In this document: piece after piece, positions 45,892 to 56,689 of the stretch
How the letters are laid out: every line of letters starts with the position of its first letter
Numbering within the stretch: position 1 is the first letter of the stretch
Source: Caenorhabditis elegans
Lineage: Eukaryota > Nematoda > Chromadorea > Rhabditida > Rhabditidae
DNA length: 64,000 nt
Direction of reading: 5' to 3'
Assembly: GCF_000002985.6 (NCBI RefSeq)
Contig: NC_003282.8
Coordinates: 12,214,001-12,278,000, forward strand
Notes under the pieces: generated by a model
Seen by the model: only the letters and a program-made list of their open reading frames with translations
What the model was told of the DNA's origin: nothing
Database searches by the model: none
Translations under genes and position numbers: made by a program

Positions 45892-47449
45892 TTATAAGCA
45901 AGGTTTCTGCATACTCCAGGATGAATTCAATTGTTCGAAATAAGTATCCGACTGTCTTTTGATATCAATATTCATCTCAACTCCGAAAGTGTTTCGCAAA
46001 TTGAGATTACTCGCTTCGGGTCCGATTTCTGTCACGTCGATTCGTTTTGTTTTGAAACGGGCGGTTATCTGGTGAGTTTAATTTGGCCTCGGATTCTGGG
46101 ACTGTAGTTTTCCTATATACATACCTTCGACAAAACTCTCTTGAACTCTTGATGCCACCGAATATTGAACTTGTATATAATATAAGGTGTAAGTATTGTG
46201 TATCTGAAATTTATCTTTTAAGGTCATTTGAAAATAGTACTAAAACTTACACGCTGAAGCTCAACTCGAACAAAGTGATGCAGAGATTCCGGTAGAACCA
46301 ATCTATTTCAAAACTGGCCACTAACATCAGAACCGGACAGAGAATTGTGAAGAAGAAGATACTTGAAGCAAACCGAATGAAAAACTGGAGAAATTGGATT
46401 TTATGAATTGTGGTTTGTTTTCTTACAAAACTTACAAAGTAAAAATGAATATTATCAGAAATCTGATACCTTTCAGCCAAACAGTATTTCCCGTTGTAAC
46501 TTTGTTGGCAGGCTCGATAGTATTTCTGATTTATTTTGTAGTTCAACATGTTACCCTGGAAAAATTTAAATAACTATGTTAGGGATTATTTCCGAACATA
46601 CCAAGCAACTAGTCGCACTCAAAACAAGTAGAAAAACTGTGTGGTAGAAACTTGTTGCAACTGAAATTTGAATTTTTTGGTTTTGAATTTTATTTTCTTT
46701 GAAAGTTAATTTTAACACAAAGCTGTTTTTTTTCCAAATATTATCTGCTCACCAATTGCCAGTGAATATGCCAAAAGACCTCCTGCTGTGTACAACCCGA
46801 TTCCAATTATAATCCCAATCCACCATCTATTTTTACGCTCATAATCCTTCAAGTACAATGTGGCCAAAAACCGTTCTATCACGAAAGCAGTCAAGCATAT
46901 TAATCCTGAAACTGGTACGTGAGAATTGATTCCAGATTTATGATAATTACCTGGAAATACAGTGGAAGTTCTTAGATGGTGTAGAAATTGAAATGTTGGA
47001 TAGTCATAATCATATCCTCCCGGTATTTTTGCAATGATCATCACTTTTTGAGCAATCATAACAATTGATCCAATGGGGCAAGTGATGTAGATAAATTGGT
47101 GGATTTTTATAACATTCGTGTCAAATTTTCCAATTCGAATGTCAATTGAAACATTTACTAGGTAGTAGAGGATTCTGAAAATTGATTTTTATTGAGATTT
47201 ATAAATGATTTTTTTATTCTATACATTTCAATCAGAGTTTAAAATTTTCAAACTATATAGTTATAGGTCGCATGCTCTGAGAGATTAAACTCCTTCTCGT
47301 AGAACGTGCCGGACTCAAATTTTTGGAAATTTTATTAATCATAAAACTCACGAGACAATATTGATAAAAATAATGATGACGAATCCCAAATTGAAATATT
47401 CGAGAGTATTATCTTCTTGTGCCGCGGTGTAGTTGAATGAAAGAATCAT
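45892..47449 (-). CDS. serpentine receptor class e (sre), locus F
   Basis: An intact Sre receptor of 347 residues, separated from the main cluster by the DnaJ-like region. Exons: 47352-47449, 46951-47174, 46753-46905, 46602-46660, 46436-46555, 46251-46384, 46125-46203 and 45892-46068. Exon 5 is split at the same place as in locus E (59+120 bp). Exons 2 and 3 are fused (224 = 158+66 bp), which is unique here. Motifs: FVIERFLATLYLKDYERKNR, YCLAERYQISDNIHFYF and the tail NTFGVEMNIDIKRQSDTYF. Sequence and intron pattern place it closer to locus E than to A-D. Confidence 0.9.
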
Positions 47450-50400
47450 CTCTGAAACAGGAAACAAATTAGAAGATATAACTTTTTCATTTGATGAAAA
47501 AAACCACGAAATTGATGGACAGAAAGCACTTCCGTCTACTCGAGGGGAGGGCGTGCGGAACTCTAATGAGACATTTATTTTGATAGAGCAAGAAAAGGAG
47601 AATCGGGTTGAAGGAAATTAAAAGATCACGTTTCGTGGAAAAAATATTCTCACATAAATCATTCCCCCACCTTTGAAGTTTGTTTGTGCAGAGTATGCAG
47701 GCAGGTAGAGTTTTTGACAGGCAGGTCGTCTTATGAGTGTCCTGTCTATAAGCTTTTTTACCTGCCTGCCTACTTGCCTGCCTACCGCACTCACTATTGA
47801 TGTTTGGCGTACGTTGAACAGTTTAAACTTATGCGTTTCCTACTTTTGTATGTATCGTACTTCAACTATTAGAAGACCCTCATTGCTGTTTTTTAACGGC
47901 ATATATCTCGATTGTTTTAAATTTTACCAACAAATATTTAATTGCAGAATTTCAGTGAAACACTTTTCTCGTATTTTGACAATAAATTAATTTTTTGACA
48001 CTACAGGTTGTAAAAAAATTTTAAAGATATGTTTTTAATAAAATGTAACTGTTTCAATATTATTATTTATAAGAGAGAATTTTAAAAAAATATATTGGTT
48101 TTCTAAAAACTCAAAATTGTTTTGAAAAAATACACTGTTTCATTATAATAATTAATTGTGACGTCTTAGTTGGGAAATTACATATTGATACGAGGCAGAT
48201 GAAACACGTTTCAAAGGCAGACATTATTCCTCCAATACCAAATAATTGCAATTTTTTATTATGTCCAAAAACAAATTCAAATTTGCAGAAAAAAAAAATG
48301 GAAGAAGCAGACTCTGTGGGCAACCAGAATTCACAACAATTTGAGAATAACGAGAATAACAAAAATGTGGTTCGAGCAGTATAAAATTCTAATTTTGTAA
48401 AATATTGTAGCCTAAATAAAATCAAAAATAAAATGATTTGATCAGTTGAAGCAGTCAACCATCGCGAAGCTCATCTACCCGAAAATAAATTTTTCTTTCA
48501 AAGTTGTGTACCCAATCTGCACTCGTCAAAACAAAAGTTGTTTTTTGACTATCAGGAAAACTCTCTAGACATTGATTAGTAAAATCGCACGGAAAAGGTT
48601 TTTAGTGCAGAACAGAAGAATTCTGATTGAATTTCTCATTAAGTGACGTCCTCAGTACAAGTAGTCAGTAAACATGGCAAGGAGGGCACCACTCACGCCC
48701 GTCCGTATCTCGCCCAGAAAAGGTTAAAAAATTTGAACGAAAACATAAAAAACATTAAAAGAAGTAGTTCAGAACTGTGAAGCTAATGTGACGAAAAATT
48801 GCACACAAGAATTTTGTCTGCCGCGAGGAGGGCGAACAATAATTTCTAGTACTTACGGAACATCTACATTCTAGAAAATTCGGGCAGTTTTTTTGCGGAT
48901 CTCGTAGAGCAGTATTATCTCCATGAAGGTACCAAAATGCCTCCCCGCCTGCCTGGACAGAAAGTGACCGGACCCGATGGAAATCTTTATTCTTGACCAA
49001 TAATGGGTGGCTTTTCAGACTCTCAGACTGCTTAGATGACTTCACAACTTTCTTAAACGAAACTTGTCGCAGTTTCTTTAGCCAAGACACAGAGAAGAAA
49101 GCACATGGGAAATGACTAACAAATCACAAATTTTTGGAAACAAGTGACTCGAATGGGGATTCATGATTAGCGTCATTGAGAGAGGACGGATATTGTTTTG
49201 AGGTTGAATCTCTTTCGATTAACCAATAATCAAAATACTTGAGTTGCTTACAGGTTCCATCGATACTTTTGTCAGTTCTGTGAACCTTCTCATTCTAATG
49301 AATTCAGGTGGTATTATTTTTAGCACTATACAGAAATTATTATATGTAGGCGATAAAAGAAGATTCTAGAAAAGTAGGTAAATTTATGATACAGAATTGT
49401 TTTTTAATAGTTGTGTTAGAAATTGCATAAATATGAAAACTTGTATTATCTTATCTCAGATTTTATCAAAATATTAGCAACATTTACAATTCGAGTGAAA
49501 CAATATAATCAACTTACATTAGAAAACAGTAAAAAATGTGGCAATTGGAAACAATCGAGGTAGACGGAAACAGTTTAATTAAGGGAGTACCATGTGGTAT
49601 TGCTTTTCCGTCTTGTCAGACTCGAGCGGTTAAAAAATGAAAGGATTTTTGAAATTGTATCTACTCCGCTCACAAGATTCAGACAGAAAAGAGGTAAAAC
49701 CCGAAAGTCGAAAAAAGGAGACACCCCATTTCAATGAGATTAGTTCAAAGACATCGTGTGAAAAAAAAGAAAGAACTTATATTCATGTCGCGTCATTTTA
49801 AATTTGTGGGAGTTTCCGGAAGTGATATTTGATTTGAGTTGATATCTTAACTCGATTATAGCCGGATTAAAAAATATTCTAAAAATATGAATACCAAGTA
49901 CGCTCACGGAATTCGGTCATTGGAATAGTTTTATGGCCTATTATTGATCAGAGTGAGACAATTTCCGTAGGAAGTTGATAATTTGCGACAGAAAGTTGAG
50001 AAGAAAAATTGGCTCTGATAGTAAAGCTACACGAAAATGTGATATGTATGAATTTCAAAAAACATGTTTTTTTCTTTTCAATGTTTGAAATTTGATTAAT
50101 GATCAGCTAATTCATGTTTCTTTTTTTAGGGCTTCCATATTTTTTTTAATCTTAAACTGTTAAAACCTTTAATTTACTAGAGATAGTTTCAAAATATAGT
50201 TTAATATTTTTTAGACAAAAAATAGTCGTATTTATTACTACAATTATGGCTCCTGACTCAGAACATTTCTGAGTTTTCTATCTTATTAGCCTCTGCAATC
50301 AACAAAATTGAACAGAAAAAAATGAAATACTGAAAAACAAATTTCTCTCATTTCCATAGAATACATCAAAATCAACAAAAGCTCAAAAGTATGGGAGTTG

Positions 50401-51607
50401 AATTGAAATTTTTATTTTACTGCGGTTTTTCGAAAAAAATAAAGTTTTTTTTCCACATGGGAAACCAAATTGAGACTGATATCAAGCACACTCTGTTGAA
50501 TCTAAAATTATATGTTTCGTGTGTTGCTTACAGAAAAGATTCATATATGTTCTAGACACTAATTTCCTTCGGTAGTTATGTGCGAATACATATTATTAGT
50601 CTGATGTTAGAAAAATTAAAAATACTTGTATAAAAACTTGGCAAAAAAAATTGGAAAAAAAACATTTTTCATAAATTTTGTGGAAGATTGGAATGACTAA
50701 AAACACATGTTAACAATTCGAGAAAAACAATAAAAATATTGAAAAAATTTTATGCAAATACCAAAAGAAGCTGTAGGGGCGGATTCGTATTTGGTAATTT
50801 TCTTTCTAAAATGAACCGAAAAAAGTTAATTTCAGAAAGTTTCAGTCTAATGATAACTAAAAACCAACAAAGTGGAACAAAAGGAGAAGCTCGTAAAAGC
50901 CAACGTCAAACATTCATATTTTTTTTCAAATTATCTTTCGATTTTTCTAATGAATATTGCTATGAGTAACACACATATTATTCCAAGAACTACAAAATAG
51001 TCAGAACACATTTTTTGATGAAAGATCTCTCATTGCCGGGAGTTGAAAACAAAAATGAAGCCTTTTGGGATTTGCAAAAGGTTTCGTAAACAATAATTAA
51101 AAGTTCGATATATGATTCATTATATGTGCAATAAATCTAATTTTGGTATCACATAGTATACAGACGCGTAGGCGTGCGGACCTTGTGCCTGCCTACCACG
51201 CAGATAGGTACGAGGCAGGCGTAGGCCTTGAACTTAAGAAAGCAGGCATTTTTTGCAAACCAGAACTGAATTCGAAAATTTTCCGAAAAAATGTTACCCA
51301 AAATTTCTAAAATACTTAGCTTCATATGTAGTTTGTTAGAAGAGATATGCCGCTGGGCACACTAAGATTTTTCCGGTTCAAGAAATCGCAGACTATACTT
51401 ATGAATCGAGAAGTAAATGCTGAGTTCATTTGTTCGAGAGGAAACTGCGAATTTTTAATAAGTTACTGAAAATAAGTATGATTATTAAAAATTTCCAAGA
51501 ATAAGTGAAAGAATGACGTAGAAAGGGGAAAAATAAAGAAAGACAGCAGAAAATGTGTCACATCCAGAGAAATAAATTATTATTATAAGTTTGTGAGAGG
51601 GCTCTAA
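47450..51607. other. 4.2 kb gene-poor stretch upstream of sre locus F and downstream of the phosphatase
   Basis: Holds GCAGGCAGGTAG/CTGCCTGCCTAC repeat pieces at 47694-47790 and GTAGGCGTGCGGAC... at 51165-51245, otherwise AT-rich. One credible isolated coding-like exon (48857-49090) is listed separately. No RNA genes recognised. Confidence 0.55.
48857..49090 (-). CDS. isolated candidate first exon, unknown basic protein
   Basis: From ATG at 49090 the frame reads MSWLKKLRQVSFKKVVKSSK, then a stretch containing LSVQAGGEAFWYLHGDNT and NCPNFLECRCS. It ends at a strong donor (CC|GTAAGTACT, 48851-48856). Codon and residue use look like coding sequence and GC content exceeds the surroundings. No in-phase second exon was found with confidence; downstream exons may lie far into the gene-poor region. 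I do not recognise the protein. Confidence 0.4.
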
Positions 51608-54306
51608 TTACTCAAGACTCAGCATCTCATCGTCTTCCTCATCTTCCATGTTAGTTGGTGGAGCAGCACAGTATTTTAATGGGATCACAAATACCTGAAA
51701 ATTAATCATAAAGTTATTTGAAATTAGTTGAATAGATAAATTTAGGTGCCTATGCCTACCTTATGCCTACACGAGTACAAGTGGCGCGTGGTAGGTTCAG
51801 TTTATAGCAATTTTATTTCAAAAAAATTTCAAATTTGTTCGTGCACTAACTTAATACATCGTCACAATATTCTTTGCATAATTTTGAAAAGGGCCTTCTG
51901 AATTTCACATGGAAATTGTTTACAGAAATTCTAGCTTCAAATCAAAGCCTAAAACTCACTGTGATATCATCATAGCTCGCATGTCCACCGGTATTCATAA
52001 CCCATCTCTTCAGATTTCCAGATGCTTGTTGCCCTCGAGCAGCTGCCACAAGATCCTGCGCCGCCTGGGTGTATCTAGAAGGATCAGCAGAATCAGTTGA
52101 TCCTAATGTACTTCTGACAATCAATCCTGCATCCTCATTGCTCAGAACATCCCAAAGACCATCTGATGCCACGATTACCACGTCTTTATCGGTTAGGGTA
52201 TTCATATCTCGCAGATTAGTGACGGAAATTTCGGGAACTGCTGATAGAAATGGTTTGATACTCAGTCTCTCATCAACAGTTAACAAGTGATGATCTCCGA
52301 ATCCACGTGAAACTCCAATTGTATTCAAAAGTCGTTTTTTCCGAGAAGTTTCACTGATCAATGATGGTCTAAGATCACATTCTTTCACTGTTTTCACTGC
52401 CCATCCATCCATAAACCAGTCTCTGAAATGCCAAATGATTCCAATTGGCTTCACGGTATTTTCAAGAAAATACCTGTAAAGCACACGAGATTTCAAATCA
52501 TGAATTGTTAATCGTTTGGAATATTCAAGTCTAGAAAACGAGTTTCCTATTAGTTCCGGGTTACGGTAGGCCAGTTCCTGTAGACGTTTCCGTTCCGAAG
52601 CTGGAGTTAGATCCTTTGATAGTGCCCGAGAACCATCAGATGTTACGAGAATGGCTCGACAGTCGCCGGCGTTTGCTGAACAACTCTGAGATTTGGAATT
52701 CGTACATTCATAAATTGTTGTTTTTCAACATAGTTTTCTTGTGTTATTAATTTTTTCTACGTTAATTGAATTTGGAAAAATTGTGATATCTAGATATCTA
52801 GATAAAGTTTCCAATATTTCAAGAAATTACGACAACCTTCAGAAAGTTCAAAAAAATTTTTGAAATCTCCACCTAAAACTTTGGAATTACTTTTCGTCTA
52901 GAATAAAGAACACATACCTATATAAAGTTTTCCTAAAAATACAAGAACGGATATAACTGCACATCCACCGGGAAGTCTCCATACTTGTTTATCCTGTGCA
53001 ATTTGCTCATCCATATCCAAAAATGCAGTCTCTAGAGCTCCTTTCACCAAATGCTCACTTCGAATTCGGTTTTCGTCTTCCCGACTCATCTAAAAAAGAT
53101 TACGAGAAAATGAAAACCACTGTGGGGGTTTACCTCACTCATACTGTACGATGATTCGGATCGGTGCTTCCCAAAGTTTAAATTCTCATGTCGATCCATG
53201 TGAAGAATAGTGTCGAGTACTTCACATAACCGAGACTTTACGTGCTCATGAAGGCACTTACTGGCGACAACAGCAACTGCCGAGCCAGCATGACCATCGA
53301 ATAAACTGAATAGAGCTCCGTCGGCTCGTGGAGCAAACATGCTGGATTTTTCCTGGAACCGAGAAATATATTCTGATGAAACAAGAGAGAGGGGGCCAAC
53401 TAATAATTGGAATTCAATTTCTACTTTATCGTACGGATTGATTTGAATAGGTTGCCGCGGGAATTGTGTTAAACATCACTTTTTGGAATTTTCACTGCCA
53501 TTTTTTTGTTCGGGATTTCGTTATAGCAAACTTCTTTTCGTTACTGTAAACTTTAAAAGCTGCAAAAAATGCTTGATTGTTTTCGTGGTGAAATCAATCC
53601 GCATAAGTCTGTGCGCCTTTAAGTACGTGTTCCAGAATAGTGAGAAATTACAATATTTTTAAAGTTGGAAACATTTAAAAAAAACTATTTACAATTCACA
53701 TTTACGACATTCAGATAGCTCACGGTATCATCTCCTCCAGGCGTTAACATTGGATCATCATCATTTTCATTGGAATTTCTTTTTCTCGTTTCAGATTTCT
53801 TTTCGTCGGACGAAAACCCGTTCATTTCGTTTCCCTGGTGTTGTGTCAGAACTAACATTTTTGCAGAGGCTTGATCCTCATTTTGGACAGTTTTTCCTAA
53901 ATTTTATTTTTTTTCCAACAAAATTGAAGATTTTCTCAATAATACCCGCATTTATTGCTTCTGCATAACCAACATAAAGGGGCATTCGGTGTGGAAATCT
54001 GGGACAAAGAACAGGACGGACAGAATGATCAGATGATAATGCGATTTCTTCTTCAGAAAAATACAAAAATTCGGGGCGACTGTATGGATATCTTTGTTTT
54101 TCGATTAGTGCTGGAATTCGAGGCTTTCATATTGAAAAGATTGCAAAACTACGAGAATTCTTACATGGAATGAATCCACCAATAAAAACACCATCACTGA
54201 CATCCATCACTCTTCCCACTTTTGGTGGATTACTAGAAGAAGCCGTTGACGGATCAGAAGTTGATGTTCGACCGACAACGGATATCACCCGTGCAGCAAT
54301 ATCCAT
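51608..54306 (-). CDS. ppm-1.H: PP2C-family serine/threonine phosphatase, PPM1H/J/M type
   Basis: A metal-dependent phosphatase. Exons: 54165-54306, 53946-54110, 53724-53896, 53134-53352, 52918-53089, 52474-52675, 51960-52422 and 51608-51694. Diagnostic PPM1H-type segments in order are RPEFLYFSEEEIALSSDH, GYAEAINAG with NEDQASAKM, the metal-binding LFSLFDGHAGS, NAGDCRAILV, the DGWAVKTV loop, TIGVSRGFGDH and VVIASDGLWDVLS, plus a late GGHASYDDIT. These match the family over its full length; human PPM1H dephosphorylates LRRK2-phosphorylated Rab GTPases, a role only inferred here. The tail is acidic (MEDEEDDEMLSLE). A 51-bp intron (52423-52473) interrupts YR|DW. The symbol is assigned by orthology and memory. 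It shares a ~0.7 kb divergent promoter region with rpl-34. Confidence 0.9.
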
Positions 54307-54993
54307 CTTTAACTTTCTTAAATGAAAATATTTATACTTTTAAAATTTCCAAACGCTTTGAAATTCAGGAAATATTGAAAATCTACTAAAACTAAAATAG
54401 AAATCTCGATGAGACATTTCCGAAGAAAATGATGTTCTGTTTTAAGCCCTCTTTCCTTCGTTAGCTCTTATTGATTCGGCGTTATTCTGCTGGTTAAGCC
54501 AGAGACACTCCGTCTCTCCTCTTGTGTCGATTTACGAGCGAAATGAATGCAACGACACATGGTAAACGAGTGTTACCGTAGTCTTCGCGCCGAGGAACAG
54601 CCGTCTCACTAAATTGAGAAATTTTTCCTTTTCCTACTCTTTTTTGTTGATTTTTTAAGGTTTTGACCGATTTTATCATACAAAATACGTATTAAAAATT
54701 CAATATAATGTTCGTATTCATGTAAAATCCATAATCGATGAAAAAACGCCTATTAAATGCCCAAAAAGTGATAATTGTCGAAAAATTAGATTTTAATCGT
54801 TTTCCTATTTTAAGTGGTGTTTCAAACGAATTACAAGAACATTTTACGTGTTTAGTATTATTTCAGCCCTGCTAAATTAATTCCAGTTGAAATTCGGCGT
54901 TTTAGCATGCATATAATGATAATTTCAAATATTCTTTCTCTAATTTTCGTATCTGTATTTTTTTGTTTCGAAATAATACTTGCATATTTTTCA
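54307..54993. promoter_or_regulatory. divergent promoter region, phosphatase / rpl-34
   Basis: 690 bp between the two start regions. It holds a GC-rich block at 54450-54610 (TGTCGATTTACGAGCG, GTCTTCGCGCCGAGG) that resembles dispersed repeat sequence, and AT-rich sequence next to rpl-34. No clear TATA box. Confidence 0.5.
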
Positions 54994-54994
54994 G
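54984..54994 (+). promoter_or_regulatory. spliced-leader acceptor of rpl-34
   Basis: TATTTTTCAG followed by G, 7 bases before the ATG at 55002, is a typical worm trans-splice acceptor; SL1 is expected for a ribosomal-protein gene. Inferred from sequence only. Confidence 0.6.
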
Positions 54995-55001
54995 GTAAAA
55001 A

Positions 55002-55461
55002 ATGTCCCTCCGCGTTACCTACAGACGCCGTTTGTCGTACAACACCACCTCCAACAAGAAGCGTCTTGTCAAGACCCCAGGAGGACGTCTCGTTGTCCAA
55101 TACATCAAGAAGAGAGGACAAATTCCAAAGTGCAGAGACACCGGAGTCAAGCTCCACGGAGTACGTTTTTACTTCTAATTATTTTTATTTCAAGTAGTTT
55201 ATCACAATATAGGCACCTTAATTGTAAATTGAAATCTGAGTTTTGAACATCAACAAGAATTTTCAAATTAATTATTGTCGCTTTCAGATCACCCCAGCTC
55301 GCCCAATCGCTCTCCGCCTTCTCAAGAGAAACGAGCGTACCGTCACCAGAGCCTACGGAGGATGCCTCTCACCAAACGCCGTTAAGGAGCGCATTACCCG
55401 TGCTTTCCTCGTCGAGGAGCAGAAGATCGTCAACAAGGTCATCAAGCACCAGAAGGACTAA
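55002..55461 (+). CDS. rpl-34: 60S ribosomal protein L34 (eL34)
   Basis: A structural protein of the large ribosomal subunit. Two exons, 55002-55160 and 55288-55461, join in phase 0 to 110 residues. The N-terminus is very basic ([20 protein letters not shown]), followed by [15 protein letters not shown] and the conserved [13 protein letters not shown], ending exon 1. Exon 2 has [20 protein letters not shown] and [15 protein letters not shown]. Codon use is strongly biased (GTC, CTC, AAG, CGT), unlike all neighbours, as expected for a highly expressed gene. Length fits the family (about 110-120). An AATAAA lies at 55484-55489. Confidence 0.98.
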
Positions 55462-55483
55462 GCTCGTTCGTTTTGTTGTTTTC

Positions 55484-55489
55484 AATAAA
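55484..55489 (+). terminator. rpl-34: rpl-34 polyadenylation signal
   Basis: AATAAA 23 bases after the stop codon. The opposing gene's stop at 55594 lies ~100 bp further, so the two genes converge tightly. Confidence 0.7.
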
Positions 55490-55593
55490 TTGTTATGAAA
55501 GAAACTAGTTTAATCGAGCAAAACATAAATATATATATCACAGGGAAATGTAAGTTAAGTTAGATTTAGTTATATAATATTAAAAATATAGTG

Positions 55594-56405
55594 TTACAAC
55601 GAATTGCATCCACTACTAGACGAATCTATGCCAGAAATTGATTTTGAGTGCTTCTTGCAACTCGTCTTTTTCTCTCTTTTCGACTTCTGAAAAAAAAAAC
55701 AAAATGTAGGTACACCAGAGTTCGAATATTACCATTATAGCATTTTTAACGACAGAACTATGCTGATGTGGTGCAATTTTTGACAGTTTACTTCCTTGCA
55801 TCTTGTCAAGTGGCAGAATTACTTCTTCGAATAACGCTACCCATTGTGATTGTTTATGCAAATCTTCGTAGTCGAACTGCCGGGGACATACACCATTCTG
55901 GAATTAAATTTTGAAAAATTAGTTTAAGAGATGCATATTATACGAACCTGCGTTACGTATAGACAAAAAGGTATTTCTACAGAAGTATTCCAATCTGAAC
56001 GCAGTTGATCTTTCGAAGCAAGACGCATTGTTGCTTGTGCACCTGCTTGAGAAATTAGACAGGGATGATTGTGCAGGTTGTTACTTCTGAAATCATAGTA
56101 ATTAAAAACACAATAAACTCAAAAACTACATACGAAATTAGTTCATCTAATCTTATGAGTACACTTTTAATTTCTTCCATAGATAATATATTTGAAACGG
56201 CAGCATTCGAGAAAATGAACGTTGGTGGATGGACAGGAAACGAAGCAAAATGTTCTACTGCGAGAAATGGTGCCACATGTGGATAATCATCGTAACAACT
56301 GAAACTGAATACAAAGATTGCAGTTTTATAGCCTGAAAATGTTCCAACTAACCCGAACGTTTCATTAAACTTCCACAACTTTCCGCCAAAAACAAAACGC
56401 TGCAT
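55594..56405 (-). CDS. unidentified 204-residue protein
   Basis: Five exons (56353-56405, 56134-56298, 55948-56086, 55733-55897, 55594-55686) join in phase. The N-terminal half has YDDYPHVAPFLAVEHFASFP followed by VHPPTFIFSN, vaguely like the Y-P-x-x-x-P-x-x-x-F/HPP layout of RWD or UBC-like folds, but I see no catalytic cysteine in the usual place. The middle has FCLYVTQNGVCPRQFDYEDL and a helical stretch (QSQWVALFEEVILPLDKM). The C-terminus is basic then serine-rich (KSKREKKTSCKKHSKS). It starts ~285 bp downstream of the vps-8 stop on the same strand, close enough for an operon. No confident family. Confidence 0.78.
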
Positions 56406-56689
56406 AACAAAATTTAAAAAATTTCCATTTATATTTGCCTTCTTTTTATCAACTTTAAAATGTACACTTGGAATACGTGGGGACTAGATAATATTTAATA
56501 ATTTATTGCAGGTTATGAAAAAATGACAAATTCCCGTGAAAAATAGAAACAATATGTATTTATGTCTATTCACAAAATAAAATTTAGCACCAATCACAAT
56601 TGTAGGAGACACCGTTTATAGGGGGCAGAATAAACACTGGTACAAACCAGACTAGAAATTTGAAGGACACTTTTGGATATTTACAGGAT

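Noticed and set aside
51942-52496. Reading straight through 52423-52473 in the phosphatase
   Set aside because: The continuous frame inserts about 17 residues absent from the PPM1H family; GTATTTT...TTTCAG splices them out and restores YR-DW.
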